Positions 8,595-17,641 of a DNA stretch of 64,000 bases are shown one piece after another. The stretch is from Parabacteroides johnsonii DSM 18315 (lineage in GTDB: Bacteria; Bacteroidota; Bacteroidia; Bacteroidales; Tannerellaceae), in contig NZ_CP102285.1 of assembly GCF_025151045.1 (NCBI RefSeq), forward strand, positions 4,650,001 through 4,714,000. Reading direction: 5' to 3'. The notes below the pieces were generated by a model. The model had not been told where the DNA came from. It did no database searches and saw nothing but the letters and a program-made list of their open reading frames with translations. How positions within the stretch are numbered: the first letter of the stretch is position 1; each line of letters opens with the position of its first letter. The translations under genes were made by a program, and so were the position numbers.

Positions 8595-10751
8595 ATGAAA
8601 GTATACCAAACAAACGAAATCAAGAACATCTCTATCTTGGGAAGTTCGGGCTCTGGGAAAACCACTCTCGCTGAAGCGATGCTTTACGAGGGTGGAGTTA
8701 TAAAACGTCGCGGAAGTGTGGAATCCGGAAACACAGTGAGCGATTATTTCCCGGTTGAGAAGGAGTATGGTTACTCGGTATTTTCGACCGTTTTCAGTGT
8801 TGAATGGCAGGACAGAAAGTTGAATTTCATTGATTGTCCGGGTTCAGACGATTTTATCGGTGGTGCAGTTTCTGCTCTGAATGTGACAGACACGGCGCTG
8901 ATGGTATTGAATGCCCAGTATGGCGTGGAAGTCGGCACAATCAACCAGTTTCGGTATACAGAACAATTTCATAAGCCAGTTATCTTTGTTGTGAATCAAT
9001 TGGATAACGATAAGGCTGATTATGATGGGACAATCGCTCAGTTACGTGAACAATGGGGCGGAAAGGTGGTGCCTATCCAGTATCCGGTTTCTACAGGTTC
9101 GTCTTTCAATGCGGTTGTCGATGTGTTGAAGATGAAGATGTATCGTTGGAAACCTGAAGGCGGTGTTCCCGAAGTGCTGGAAATTCCGGCGGAAGAAATG
9201 GATAAGGCGATGGAACTTCATAAAGCACTGGTCGAATCGGCTGCCGAACATGACGATATGCTGATGGAAAAATTCTTTGAAGAAGGTACATTGAGTGAAG
9301 ATGATATGCGTGCTGGTATTCGTGCAGGTCTTGTTATCCGGGGGATGTTCCCTGTTTTCTGCGTATGTGCCGGTCGTGACATGTGTGTCCGCCGTACGCT
9401 TGAATTCCTTGGTAATGTAGTCCCTTGTACAGATAAGATGCCTCGTCCAGTAACTACTGACGGTGTGGAAGTGACTCCTGATTCGAACGGGCCGACCAGC
9501 TTGTTCTTCTTTAAGACGACTGTAGAGCCACATATCGGCCAGGTTTCCTATTTTAAAGTGATATCGGGTAAGGTAAAAGATGGTGACGATTTGCTGAATG
9601 CCGACCGTGGTTCGAAGGAGCGTATCGCGCAGTTGTTCTCTGTTGCCGGGCAGACCCGTAACGCTGTGGCCGAAATGGTTGCCGGAGATATCGGTGCTAC
9701 CGTTAAGCTGAAAGATGTTCGTCGTGGTAATACTTTGAATGGTAAAGGATGTGATTATCGTTTCGACTTTATCAAATATCCGGACCCGAAATATCGCCGT
9801 GCCGTGAAACCGGTTAATGAGGCAGATGCCGAAAAGATGATGGAAATCTTGATGCGTATGCGCGAAGAAGATCCGACATGGATGATCGAACAGTCCAAAG
9901 AATTGAAACAGACGATCGTTTCCGGTCAGGGAGAATTCCATCTTCGCACATTGAAATGGAGAATTGAGAACAATGATAAATTGCCGATTGAGTTTTACGA
10001 ACCGAAGATCCCATATCGTGAAACCATCACGAAAGCTTCTCGTGCGGACTACCGCCATAAGAAACAGTCGGGTGGTGCAGGCCAATTTGGTGAAGTTCAC
10101 TTGATCATCGAACCGTATTACGAAGGTATGCCGGCACCGGATACATATCGTTTTGGTGGACAAGAATATAAAATCAGCGTACGTGATACGCAGACAATAG
10201 ATTTGGACTGGGGTGGAAAGCTGGTATTTATTAACAGTATCGTTGGTGGAGCCATCGATGCCCGTTTCCTGCCGGCCATCCTGAAAGGTATTATGGCTCG
10301 TATGGAGCAGGGACCGTTGACTGGTTCGTATGCCCGTGATGTGCGCATCATCGTCTATGATGGAAAGATGCACCCGGTAGACAGTAATGAAATTTCTTTC
10401 ATGCTGGCAGGCCGTAATGCTTTCAGTACCGCTTTTAAAGAAGCTGGTCCTAAGATCCTGGAACCTGTTTATGATGTAGAAGTATCGGTTCCGGCTGATT
10501 ATCTGGGCGACGTGATGAGTGACCTGCAGGGACGTCGCGCCATCATTATGGGTATGAATAGTGAAAAAGGCTACGAAAAGCTGTTGGCTAAAGTGCCTTT
10601 GAAAGAGATGTCTTCGTACTCGACATCTTTGAGTTCCATCACAGGTGGACGTGCTTCATTTACGATGAAGTTCTCCAGCTATGAACTGGTTCCGTCGGAT
10701 GTCCAGGACAAGCTGTTAAAAGCTTACGAGGCAACTCAGGCAGAAGATTGA
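8595..10751 (+). CDS. EF-G paralogue (EF-G2 type) with degenerate GTPase motifs
   Basis: A 718-residue protein with the full EF-G domain order: a G domain (about 1-270), domain II, domain III, domain IV (around 480-600) and a C-terminal domain V. The G domain departs from working EF-G. G1 reads GSSGSGKTT (16-24) instead of AHIDAGKTT. The switch I ERGIT motif is absent, with KEYGYSVFS in its place. G3 is DCPGSDDF (80-87), where the catalytic histidine of DTPGHVDF is Ser84. G4 is NQLD (134-137). In Bacteroides thetaiotaomicron an EF-G2 paralogue replaces EF-G during carbon starvation and translocates without GTP hydrolysis; this gene fits that type. It is not in the ribosomal-protein cluster. 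Confidence 0.88.
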   Translation: MKVYQTNEIKNISILGSSGSGKTTLAEAMLYEGGVIKRRGSVESGNTVSDYFPVEKEYGYSVFSTVFSVEWQDRKLNFIDCPGSDDFIGGAVSALNVTDTALMVLNAQYGVEVGTINQFRYTEQFHKPVIFVVNQLDNDKADYDGTIAQLREQWGGKVVPIQYPVSTGSSFNAVVDVLKMKMYRWKPEGGVPEVLEIPAEEMDKAMELHKALVESAAEHDDMLMEKFFEEGTLSEDDMRAGIRAGLVIRGMFPVFCVCAGRDMCVRRTLEFLGNVVPCTDKMPRPVTTDGVEVTPDSNGPTSLFFFKTTVEPHIGQVSYFKVISGKVKDGDDLLNADRGSKERIAQLFSVAGQTRNAVAEMVAGDIGATVKLKDVRRGNTLNGKGCDYRFDFIKYPDPKYRRAVKPVNEADAEKMMEILMRMREEDPTWMIEQSKELKQTIVSGQGEFHLRTLKWRIENNDKLPIEFYEPKIPYRETITKASRADYRHKKQSGGAGQFGEVHLIIEPYYEGMPAPDTYRFGGQEYKISVRDTQTIDLDWGGKLVFINSIVGGAIDARFLPAILKGIMARMEQGPLTGSYARDVRIIVYDGKMHPVDSNEISFMLAGRNAFSTAFKEAGPKILEPVYDVEVSVPADYLGDVMSDLQGRRAIIMGMNSEKGYEKLLAKVPLKEMSSYSTSLSSITGGRASFTMKFSSYELVPSDVQDKLLKAYEATQAED

Positions 10752-10773
10752 TTTGGATTTTCTATAAATTGTA

Positions 10774-10814
10774 TGAAGGCTGCCCCTGTGAAGGAGTGGC
10801 CTTCATTGTTTTTT
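10774..10814 (+). terminator. intrinsic terminator of the EF-G paralogue gene
   Basis: TGAAGGC (10774-10780) pairs with GCCTTCA (10799-10805) and is followed by a T-rich run (10808-10814), shortly after the stop at 10751. Confidence 0.75.
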
Positions 10815-10878
10815 CATATGGCTGTTGCAACGCCGTAATACAAAGTACGTTTTTTTGTATCATGTTAATAGAAAGAAC

Positions 10879-11679
10879 ATGAAACTAAGAAAGTATTATC
10901 CAACCATTGTCCTGTCGGACATTCACTTAGGTTCCGAGCATTCACGGACCGAGGAAGTGACGAATTTCCTTAAACATGTTAACTGTGACCGCCTGATACT
11001 GAACGGTGATATCATCGATGGCTGGCAACTCCAGAAATCCGGTCGTCGCTGGAAGCAACAACATACCGATTTCTTTAAAGTTCTGATGAAGATGATGGAA
11101 AAGCAGGGAACGGAGATTGTCTATATACGTGGCAATCATGACGATTTTCTGGACAACCTGGTTCCGTTTACCTTCTCCAACCTCTCTGTCGTGAAAGATT
11201 ATATTCTGAATACACACGGGAAGCGCTATTTGGTGACACATGGAGATATCTTCGATACGGTTACTACGAATATGCGTTGGTTAGCGATGTTGGGAGATAT
11301 GGGCTATACTTTTCTGTTGTGGCTGAACCGTATATACAACCAGCGGAGGGAAAAAGCAGGAAAGCCTTACTTTTCACTTTCCCAACATGTCAAACATAAA
11401 GTGAAAAGTGCTGTCTCTTATATTTCCGATTTCGAAAAGGAGCTGGTTAAGCTGGCGGAGGCGAAGAAATTGGACGGTATTATCTGCGGACATATCCATC
11501 AGGCAGCTAACGTACGGTATGGGGATATCCATTATCTGAATTCCGGCGACTGGGTGGAAAGCCTTACGGCACTCGTTGAGAATGAACAAGGCGACTGGAA
11601 TATTGTTTCATATAGTAAGGAAGATTATGACCGTAATGAAAAGGCCTCTTCCGGTCTGTATTATGCCGAAGTAATATGA
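10879..11679 (+). CDS. calcineurin-like metallophosphoesterase (LpxH-like)
   Basis: A cytoplasmic phosphoesterase of about 266 residues. The metal-binding motifs are clear: LSDIHLGSEH (DxH), LNGDIIDGW (GDxxD), IRGNHDDFL (GNHD), LVTHGDIFD and ICGHIHQAA (GHxH). This is the order found in UDP-2,3-diacylglucosamine pyrophosphatase LpxH and its relatives. The start at 10879 (MKLRKYYPTIVLSDIHLG) is preferred because the upstream extension is not protein-like. Its stop overlaps the start of the glycosyltransferase gene by 4 nt (ATGA), so the pair is translationally coupled. A role in envelope glycolipid metabolism is inferred. Confidence 0.85.
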   Translation: MKLRKYYPTIVLSDIHLGSEHSRTEEVTNFLKHVNCDRLILNGDIIDGWQLQKSGRRWKQQHTDFFKVLMKMMEKQGTEIVYIRGNHDDFLDNLVPFTFSNLSVVKDYILNTHGKRYLVTHGDIFDTVTTNMRWLAMLGDMGYTFLLWLNRIYNQRREKAGKPYFSLSQHVKHKVKSAVSYISDFEKELVKLAEAKKLDGIICGHIHQAANVRYGDIHYLNSGDWVESLTALVENEQGDWNIVSYSKEDYDRNEKASSGLYYAEVI

Positions 11680-12830
11680 AAATACTGTTTATCATACAAG
11701 GTGAAGGACGTGGTCACCTGACCCAGGCGCTTTCTCTTCGCCAGAAATTGGCGGATGAAGGGCATGAGATCGTGGGGGTTCTGGTCGGAAAAAGTCCGGC
11801 ACGCCGGCTTCCCGGTTTTTTTAGCGAGAAGATCGGTGTTCCTGTTTATCCGTTCGAGAGCCCGAACTTCCTTCCTTCGGCCAAGAATAAGCAGGTCAAT
11901 TTGGTAAGGAGTGTGGCTTATAACCTGTTTAGGTTGCATAAATATCTCTCAAGTATCCGGTATATCAACCGGATGATAAAGGAGACGAGAGCGGATGTTG
12001 TCGTAAACTTCTACGAACTACTGACCGGACTGACTTATCTGTTTTGCCATCCGAAAGCCCTGATGGTTTGTATTGCGCACCAGTATTTGTTTTTACATCC
12101 TGACTTTGTCTTTCCTGGACAAAACAGACTGTCACTTGTCTCCTTGAAGTTTTTCACTCGCATGACGGCAATAGGAGCCACAAAAAAACTGGCTTTGTCT
12201 TTTCGCAAGATGCGTGAGGTTCCGTCAGAAAGGATTGTCGTGGTTCCTCCTCTTCTGCGCAAGGAAGTGTTGGAAACAACGCCGGTGAACGGGGATTATC
12301 TGCATGGCTACTTACTGAATAGCGGATTCAGCGAAGAGATACGGTCCTGGCACAAGGTGCATCCGAATGTTGCTTTGCATATATTTTGGGATAAAAAGGA
12401 GGTTCGTCCGGAAGTAAAAGTAGACTCTTTTCTTTCTTTCCATCAACTGAATGACACGCTGTTTATCCGTTATATGGCGGGTGCGAAAGCTTATGCTACG
12501 ACAGCAGGTTTCGAGTCTGTTTGTGAGGCTATGTATCTGGGTAAACCTGTATTGATGGTACCGACCCATATCGAACAATCCTGTAATGCTTTTGATGCGG
12601 TTCAGGCTGGTGCTGGCGTCGTTGCAGATCGGTTTGACCTGGATGCTTTGTTGGAACTATCGCGTACTCATCGGCCGAATCCCGCTTTTTCTCATTGGGT
12701 GAAACAAGCGGATTGGTTGATCCTGCGTGAGTTCCGTCCGGATTTGTTGATGGAGGAGACGCCTGCTTCCTTGTGGCGTCGTTTATCAACCCGGTGGATA
12801 TACCGATTAGGGAAGACGTTATCGATTTGA
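11676..12830 (+). CDS. glycosyltransferase, MurG/GT28-like fold
   Basis: A 384-residue protein with a GT-B glycosyltransferase pattern. The N-terminal half starts MKILFIIQGEGRGHLTQALS, with the Gly-rich GxGH loop of MurG-like enzymes. The C-terminal half holds YATTAGFESVCEAMYLGKP and PTHIEQSCNAFDA, matching the nucleotide-sugar-binding G-F-x-S-x-x-E-A region of the superfamily. No signal peptide or membrane helix is seen. It is coupled by a 4-nt overlap to the LpxH-like phosphoesterase upstream. The sugar donor and acceptor cannot be read from sequence. Confidence 0.8.
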   Translation: MKILFIIQGEGRGHLTQALSLRQKLADEGHEIVGVLVGKSPARRLPGFFSEKIGVPVYPFESPNFLPSAKNKQVNLVRSVAYNLFRLHKYLSSIRYINRMIKETRADVVVNFYELLTGLTYLFCHPKALMVCIAHQYLFLHPDFVFPGQNRLSLVSLKFFTRMTAIGATKKLALSFRKMREVPSERIVVVPPLLRKEVLETTPVNGDYLHGYLLNSGFSEEIRSWHKVHPNVALHIFWDKKEVRPEVKVDSFLSFHQLNDTLFIRYMAGAKAYATTAGFESVCEAMYLGKPVLMVPTHIEQSCNAFDAVQAGAGVVADRFDLDALLELSRTHRPNPAFSHWVKQADWLILREFRPDLLMEETPASLWRRLSTRWIYRLGKTLSI

Positions 12831-12840
12831 TGGTTGTGAA

Positions 12841-12992
12841 TTATAAATGTTGGTTTATCTGTGTGGAACATAGATAGCATGGTCATACAAAATGATTATC
12901 GTTTGTAGGGGCAGGGCTCTGCTCTGCCTATTGAATCCGGCAAGGCAGACGTCATTTTCATAGGGCGGAGTAGAACCCCGCCCCTACAGAGT
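12841..12992 (+). repeat. GC-rich interspersed repeat, copy 1
   Basis: About 150 bp, closely matched by a second copy at 41409-41558. The core is an imperfect inverted repeat: GTAGGGGCAGGGCTCTGCTC at one end and a GGGCGGAGTAGAACCCCGCC-type arm ending in CCCCTAC at the other. The flanking CATACAAAATGATT is shared by both copies. It occupies most of the gap between the convergent glycosyltransferase and sulfhydrylase genes. Confidence 0.75.
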
Positions 12993-13033
12993 GCCATTAT
13001 ATCCCATACCGATAAATCTGCATTTAATGCTTG

Positions 13034-14311
13034 TTATTTCAACGCCTGCTCGATATCCGCGATGATGTCGTTTGCATTTTCAATGCCGACAGATAAACGG
13101 ATCAGGTCGGGAGCAACACCTGCTTCGATCAGCTGTTCGTCCGTCAACTGACGGTGTGTATGGCTGGCAGGGTGGAGGACACAGGTACGAGCATCCGCTA
13201 CGTGAGTCACGATGCAGATCATCTTCAGGTTATCCATAAAATGGATCGCATCTTCACGAGAACCTTTCAAGCCGAAAGCGATTACGCCGCAAGTCCCGTT
13301 TGGCATGTATTTCCGGGCCAGTTCGTAATATTTATTACTCTTTAATCCGGGGAAATTCACCCAGGCAACCTGCTCGTTTGCTTCCAGCCATTCGGCAACT
13401 TGTTGGGCGTTCTTGCAATGTTGTGGCATACGCAGGTGTAGGGTTTCAAGCCCTAAATTCAACAAGAAGGCATTCATGGGAGCCTGGATAGAACCCAGGT
13501 CGCGCATCAACTGTGCCGTAGCCTTTGTCATATAAGCCATCTTGCCGAAAGCTTTTGTGTAGGTTAGGCCATGATAAGATTCGTCCGGGGTTGTTAGGCC
13601 GGGGAATTTGTCAGCATGCGTGTCCCAGTCGAAGTTGCCACTGTCCACAACTGCACCGCCTACGCTTGTCGCATGGCCGTCCATATACTTGGTTGTTGAA
13701 TGAGTCACGATATCGGCTCCCCATTCGAATGGACGGCAGTTAATCGGCGTCGCGAATGTGTTATCCACGATCAGAGGCACACCATGATTGTGGGCGATAC
13801 GGGCAAACTTTTCGATATCGAGTACGCTCATGCCCGGATTGGACAAGGTTTCTCCAAACAAAGCCTTTGTGTTAGGACGGAAAGCAGCTGATATTTCTTC
13901 TTCTGGGGCATCAGGATCGATGAATGTCACTTCGATACCCAACTTCTTCATCGTCACACCGAACAAGTTGAACGTTCCACCATAGATCGTGGACGAGCAA
14001 ACCATGTGGTCGCCAGCCTGGCAGATGTTGAATACGGCATAGAAATTGGCTGCCTGCCCGGAAGAAGTCAGCATGGCGCCTACGCCACCTTCCAAAGCGG
14101 CGATCTTGGCTGCGACAGCATCGTTTGTCGGGTTTTGCAGGCGGGTGTAGAAATATCCACTCTCTTCCAGGTCGAACAGTTTAGCCATCTGTTCGCTGGT
14201 GTCGTACTTGAATGTCGTGCTCTGATAGATAGGCAGGACGCGCGGTTCTCCTTTTTTCGGTTGCCAGCCTCCCTGCACGCAGAGGGTTTCCGGCTTTAAT
14301 TCGTTGTTCAT
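13034..14311 (-). CDS. metY: O-acetylhomoserine sulfhydrylase (homocysteine synthase)
   Basis: A 425-residue PLP enzyme of the Cys/Met metabolism family that makes homocysteine from O-acetylhomoserine and sulfide. Visible motifs are the N-terminal ETLCVQGGWQP, ESGYFYTRLQNPTNDA, the PLP-ring stacking region SSGQAANFY, DNTFATP and the Schiff-base lysine in HSTTKYMDGHA. The length (about 425) and an insert relative to cystathionine gamma-synthase (about 390) favour the MetY group. It is monocistronic as far as the sequence shows. Confidence 0.92.
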   Translation of the reverse strand: MNNELKPETLCVQGGWQPKKGEPRVLPIYQSTTFKYDTSEQMAKLFDLEESGYFYTRLQNPTNDAVAAKIAALEGGVGAMLTSSGQAANFYAVFNICQAGDHMVCSSTIYGGTFNLFGVTMKKLGIEVTFIDPDAPEEEISAAFRPNTKALFGETLSNPGMSVLDIEKFARIAHNHGVPLIVDNTFATPINCRPFEWGADIVTHSTTKYMDGHATSVGGAVVDSGNFDWDTHADKFPGLTTPDESYHGLTYTKAFGKMAYMTKATAQLMRDLGSIQAPMNAFLLNLGLETLHLRMPQHCKNAQQVAEWLEANEQVAWVNFPGLKSNKYYELARKYMPNGTCGVIAFGLKGSREDAIHFMDNLKMICIVTHVADARTCVLHPASHTHRQLTDEQLIEAGVAPDLIRLSVGIENANDIIADIEQALK

Positions 14312-14394
14312 TATGATGTTATTTTTTTATTGAATAGTCGGTTGTCGTTGCTATGACAATACGGATTGGCAAAAATACGGAATAGTTTGTTGTA

Positions 14395-15723
14395 TCACAA
14401 TATCTTCTTCTGTAAAATGCGGAACCAGATGAATGCGACGATCCCTTTTAGCATACTTGAGATGCTGATTGCCCACCAGACACCTGTAATACCCAGCCCC
14501 ATTGCCGTCAATCCGATCGCCATTGGGATACGCAGGCTATTGAACGTGATGCTGATGATGGCGGGAGGGATCGTGCGGCCTGTCCCATAGAACAATCCTT
14601 GCATCGTTATTTCCAGCATCATGAACAACATTGAGTAACCATCGATGCGGAGAAAAACGCCTCCTGCCTCATAAGCAGCCTTTTCGGGTATGATCAGCGA
14701 GAATACTTCGCTACCGAAGAACACGAAAAGCAGTGTGCAAAAGATACCGAACATAGCTGTCATTTTCAGAGTCGTATGATAGGCACCCAGAACACGTTCT
14801 TTTTTCTGTGCGGCAAAGTTTTGAGCTACGAATGTGCTTAGAGCCGTACTAAATCCTTGCGAGGTATTCCAGGCGATTGCTTCGATCTGTCCTCCGGCTG
14901 TCATTGTCATTAGTCCGATATGTCCGCCATAGGTCGATGCCGTGCGTGCCATCATCAGGTTGATAATGGCAAACAGGCTGTTTAACAATGCGACAGGAAG
15001 TCCTAACTGGAAAATACGTTTGCTGTAGCGGCTTTTTAACTGGACAAAGAAAGGAAATCCCCCAAACAGTTTGTTCTTCTTTTTCAGATGATAGATGAAA
15101 ATGGCAAGTACGGTCGCTTCCGATAGCCAGGTTGCACAGGCTGCACCGTCCGTACCCATCCCGAATCCGAATATAAACAGGGGATCGAGCACCATATTCA
15201 TAATCAATCCGGTTCCACTGACATAGAAGGGTATTTTGCTTAGTCCCGCGGCATTATAGATACCCGTGCAGGCTGCCGCTAAGAAAATGAGCGGGAATCC
15301 GGTCGAGACAATCCTCAGATAGTCTATTGACTGTGCTGAAATAGCCGCTTCTAACTTAAAGAAACCGATTATCGGGTTGGCAAAGGCGAAAAGCATAGCT
15401 CCCCAACATAGCGAGATGATCAGGGCGATCGTCAGATTGTGAGCGGCGAAGGTACGTGCGTCACCTTCCTCGCGAGCTCCAATACTTTGTGCGACGCTGA
15501 CCTCCGCGCCGACTTTGTTTAGGTAAGCAATCGAAGTTGTCATCCACGTCAAGATACCGACTGCCCCGATAGCGGCTACCGCTTCGCTACCCAGACGCCC
15601 AACCCAAGCCATATCGGTGATGCTGTAGGCCATTTGGATAAAAGAAGTTCCCATGATGGGAAGCGCCAGGTTAAATAGTTGCTTTTTAATAGGTCCTTCC
15701 GTCAGATTTTTTGTCCCTTGCAT
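14395..15723 (-). CDS. MATE family multidrug/Na+ antiporter
   Basis: A 442-residue inner-membrane transporter with about twelve hydrophobic helices in two similar halves. The start at 15721-15723 (MQGTKNLTEGPIKKQLFNLA) is chosen over a longer open frame because it gives the usual short cytoplasmic N-terminus of MATE proteins. The first helix has LALPIMGTSFIQMAYSITDM and the next AWVGRLGSEAVAAIG, both typical. Likely substrates are cationic drugs exchanged for Na+ or H+; this is not decidable from sequence. Confidence 0.88.
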   Translation of the reverse strand: MQGTKNLTEGPIKKQLFNLALPIMGTSFIQMAYSITDMAWVGRLGSEAVAAIGAVGILTWMTTSIAYLNKVGAEVSVAQSIGAREEGDARTFAAHNLTIALIISLCWGAMLFAFANPIIGFFKLEAAISAQSIDYLRIVSTGFPLIFLAAACTGIYNAAGLSKIPFYVSGTGLIMNMVLDPLFIFGFGMGTDGAACATWLSEATVLAIFIYHLKKKNKLFGGFPFFVQLKSRYSKRIFQLGLPVALLNSLFAIINLMMARTASTYGGHIGLMTMTAGGQIEAIAWNTSQGFSTALSTFVAQNFAAQKKERVLGAYHTTLKMTAMFGIFCTLLFVFFGSEVFSLIIPEKAAYEAGGVFLRIDGYSMLFMMLEITMQGLFYGTGRTIPPAIISITFNSLRIPMAIGLTAMGLGITGVWWAISISSMLKGIVAFIWFRILQKKIL

Positions 15724-15798
15724 AGTCGTCTCTTTAATTTGGGGGACAAATATACGATGTTTTCCGGTGAAAAGAGATGAGGAGAGATTAGGCGTGCG

Positions 15799-15858
15799 AA
15801 AAAAGAACGGCAGTGTACCGAAAAAGGTTGGATTGTAAGCCCTTTCCGGCACACTGCC
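15799..15858 (-). terminator. intrinsic terminator of the TPR/beta-barrel operon
   Basis: On the minus strand GGCAGTGTGCCG (15847-15858) pairs with CGGTACACTGCC (15809-15820) and is followed by a T-rich tract (15799-15806). It follows the stop at 15881. Confidence 0.8.
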
Positions 15859-15880
15859 ACACAAGTAGAAACCGGTAGTG

Positions 15881-17635
15881 TCAGAAATTGATGTTCACAC
15901 CGATCATTGCGCTGAAACTCTGCATCGGATAGCCGTAATAGAGTTCGTATTTCTGGAACAGGACGTTGTTCAGTTTCAGATACAGCCCGAAAGTGTCGTT
16001 CAGGGTGTAAGTTCCGGTCAGGTTGAGTTCATTGATGTTTTTCATCTTTTCACCTTCCGGTTTTCCTAAGAACGTCTTGCGGCCAGTTGCTAAATAATAA
16101 TCCAAAGAAGCAGTTACCTGGTTGATCGGATGGACGGTGACACCGGCTGTCAATTCCATTTCGGGTTTGCCGTAAGCATCTTCGATATCGTTGACGTTCC
16201 AACTATTGTAAACACCTTTCAGGTTGATATCGAATAATTGCTGGTAGCTATATTTCAGATTGACACCGCCGAACGCATGTTTCGCATTTGCTTGCATCGC
16301 TACGCTGGTATTGGCAAAAATATCGCCTTGCAGACTTGGGGGAAGAAGCGACGGAACGAAGAAAACTTCGTCGTTCGTGATCTTATAACCTCCGAATACA
16401 TCGAACCAGAAACCGGGAGCTATACCACTTCTGATACCGATCATTCCATCCAGATAGTTACGGGAAGGAAGCAGTTCCATCGTTGGGTTGATGTAGCGAT
16501 TGACCTGTGAAATTTCGTACATGCTGTTTGAGTAGAGTTTGCCGCCGGCAACCAGGTAGAGCTGTGTCTTATCGGCAACTTCCACGTCGGCCGTAATATT
16601 GGGGGAAGCCATAAATTTACTGTTGTCACCGGTTACAAACATGATGTTTGCACCTAACTTCAAATTCCAATTGTCTCCCGACACCTTGTAATAAGGTGAA
16701 AGAGTAGCTTCGGCATGGTTTTCAAATTCCAAATATTCCTGTCCGCCCATTGTTGGCAGGCTGTAATTGAAGTATTCTACGTTACCCCCTAATCCGATGC
16801 GCTGTTCACCGCCGAAACGGGCGTTCAAATCGAACTTTACGTCGAACGTATGTTCTGTCGGTCCGTCTTGTTCCTTGCTTAACGCATATTTATGGGAGAA
16901 GTTGGTATATCCGAGATCTAACAGATAGCCGACAGGAGCGTCTTCTTTTGATTCGACTCCGATCTTTGCTTGGATAGCCTGGTTTACCTGATTGGTTTCA
17001 CGGTCGAAATTTTCCGGAACTAATGCAACTGACGATTCGGGGCTGTAAACCGGTAAACCGTAGTAATTGAATGCGGAATATCCGTATTTGATCCCCATGT
17101 CCAGCGACAGTTTTTCAAATGCGTGTTTAAAGTTGAGGCCACCTAAATTATCATTCAATTTAGCTTTAACCTTGTCAAAATCCGTATCGATATATTTCAC
17201 CTTCCCGTTCGTTGAACGATGAGAGAACCAAATATTTAGCTTATCCTTGTCTGTGCTCAGGATATGGTAGCCCACGTCGCCGTTCAGGTTCAGATACGTG
17301 CCTCCGCCGAAATTGAAATAACCGCGTCGTTTATTATACTGGATATCCGTCATGATATTGCCTGAAGGTAACAGGCTGATTTCCTTCTCAGGATCGGCCG
17401 GGACGGTGAAAGTTGCGTAATCGATCGGCATCTTCTTGACAACCGGCTCTTTGATGACCGGCAGTGTGTTTACTTTGCTGGCGTCCTGTACGGTCGGGTC
17501 ATATTCGCGTTCCAGCGTCATTTCCCGGTTCAGGTCTTTTTCCTTCGTTTTGTCTTCTTGTGCACTGACGGTTGCTGCGCTCCCTAACAGGGCCACCACA
17601 CACAATGCTTTGATGTTGTATATTGTCTTCATCAC
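15881..17635 (-). CDS. outer-membrane beta-barrel protein coupled to a TPR protein
   Basis: A 584-residue exported protein, with a signal peptide ending ATVSAQ. The mature part starts with a charged linker (KTKEKDLNREMTLEREYDPT) and continues as alternating aromatic/polar strands (for example YFNFGGGTYLNLNGDVGYH) up to a C-terminal MIGVNINF. The terminal aromatic residue and strand pattern are typical of outer-membrane barrels. No TonB box or plug domain is seen, so it is not a normal TonB-dependent receptor. It begins 6 nt after the stop of the TPR gene upstream and is surely cotranscribed. Function unknown; a role with the TPR partner in envelope assembly is inferred. A second Met at position 2 is an equally likely start. 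Confidence 0.75.
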   Translation of the reverse strand: MMKTIYNIKALCVVALLGSAATVSAQEDKTKEKDLNREMTLEREYDPTVQDASKVNTLPVIKEPVVKKMPIDYATFTVPADPEKEISLLPSGNIMTDIQYNKRRGYFNFGGGTYLNLNGDVGYHILSTDKDKLNIWFSHRSTNGKVKYIDTDFDKVKAKLNDNLGGLNFKHAFEKLSLDMGIKYGYSAFNYYGLPVYSPESSVALVPENFDRETNQVNQAIQAKIGVESKEDAPVGYLLDLGYTNFSHKYALSKEQDGPTEHTFDVKFDLNARFGGEQRIGLGGNVEYFNYSLPTMGGQEYLEFENHAEATLSPYYKVSGDNWNLKLGANIMFVTGDNSKFMASPNITADVEVADKTQLYLVAGGKLYSNSMYEISQVNRYINPTMELLPSRNYLDGMIGIRSGIAPGFWFDVFGGYKITNDEVFFVPSLLPPSLQGDIFANTSVAMQANAKHAFGGVNLKYSYQQLFDINLKGVYNSWNVNDIEDAYGKPEMELTAGVTVHPINQVTASLDYYLATGRKTFLGKPEGEKMKNINELNLTGTYTLNDTFGLYLKLNNVLFQKYELYYGYPMQSFSAMIGVNINF

Positions 17636-17641
17636 TTCTTC

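Noticed and set aside
9042-10373. Long minus-strand frame (443 codons) opposite the EF-G paralogue
   Set aside because: It is antisense to a strongly conserved protein, has a low-complexity, His/Thr/Arg-rich composition and no recognisable domain.
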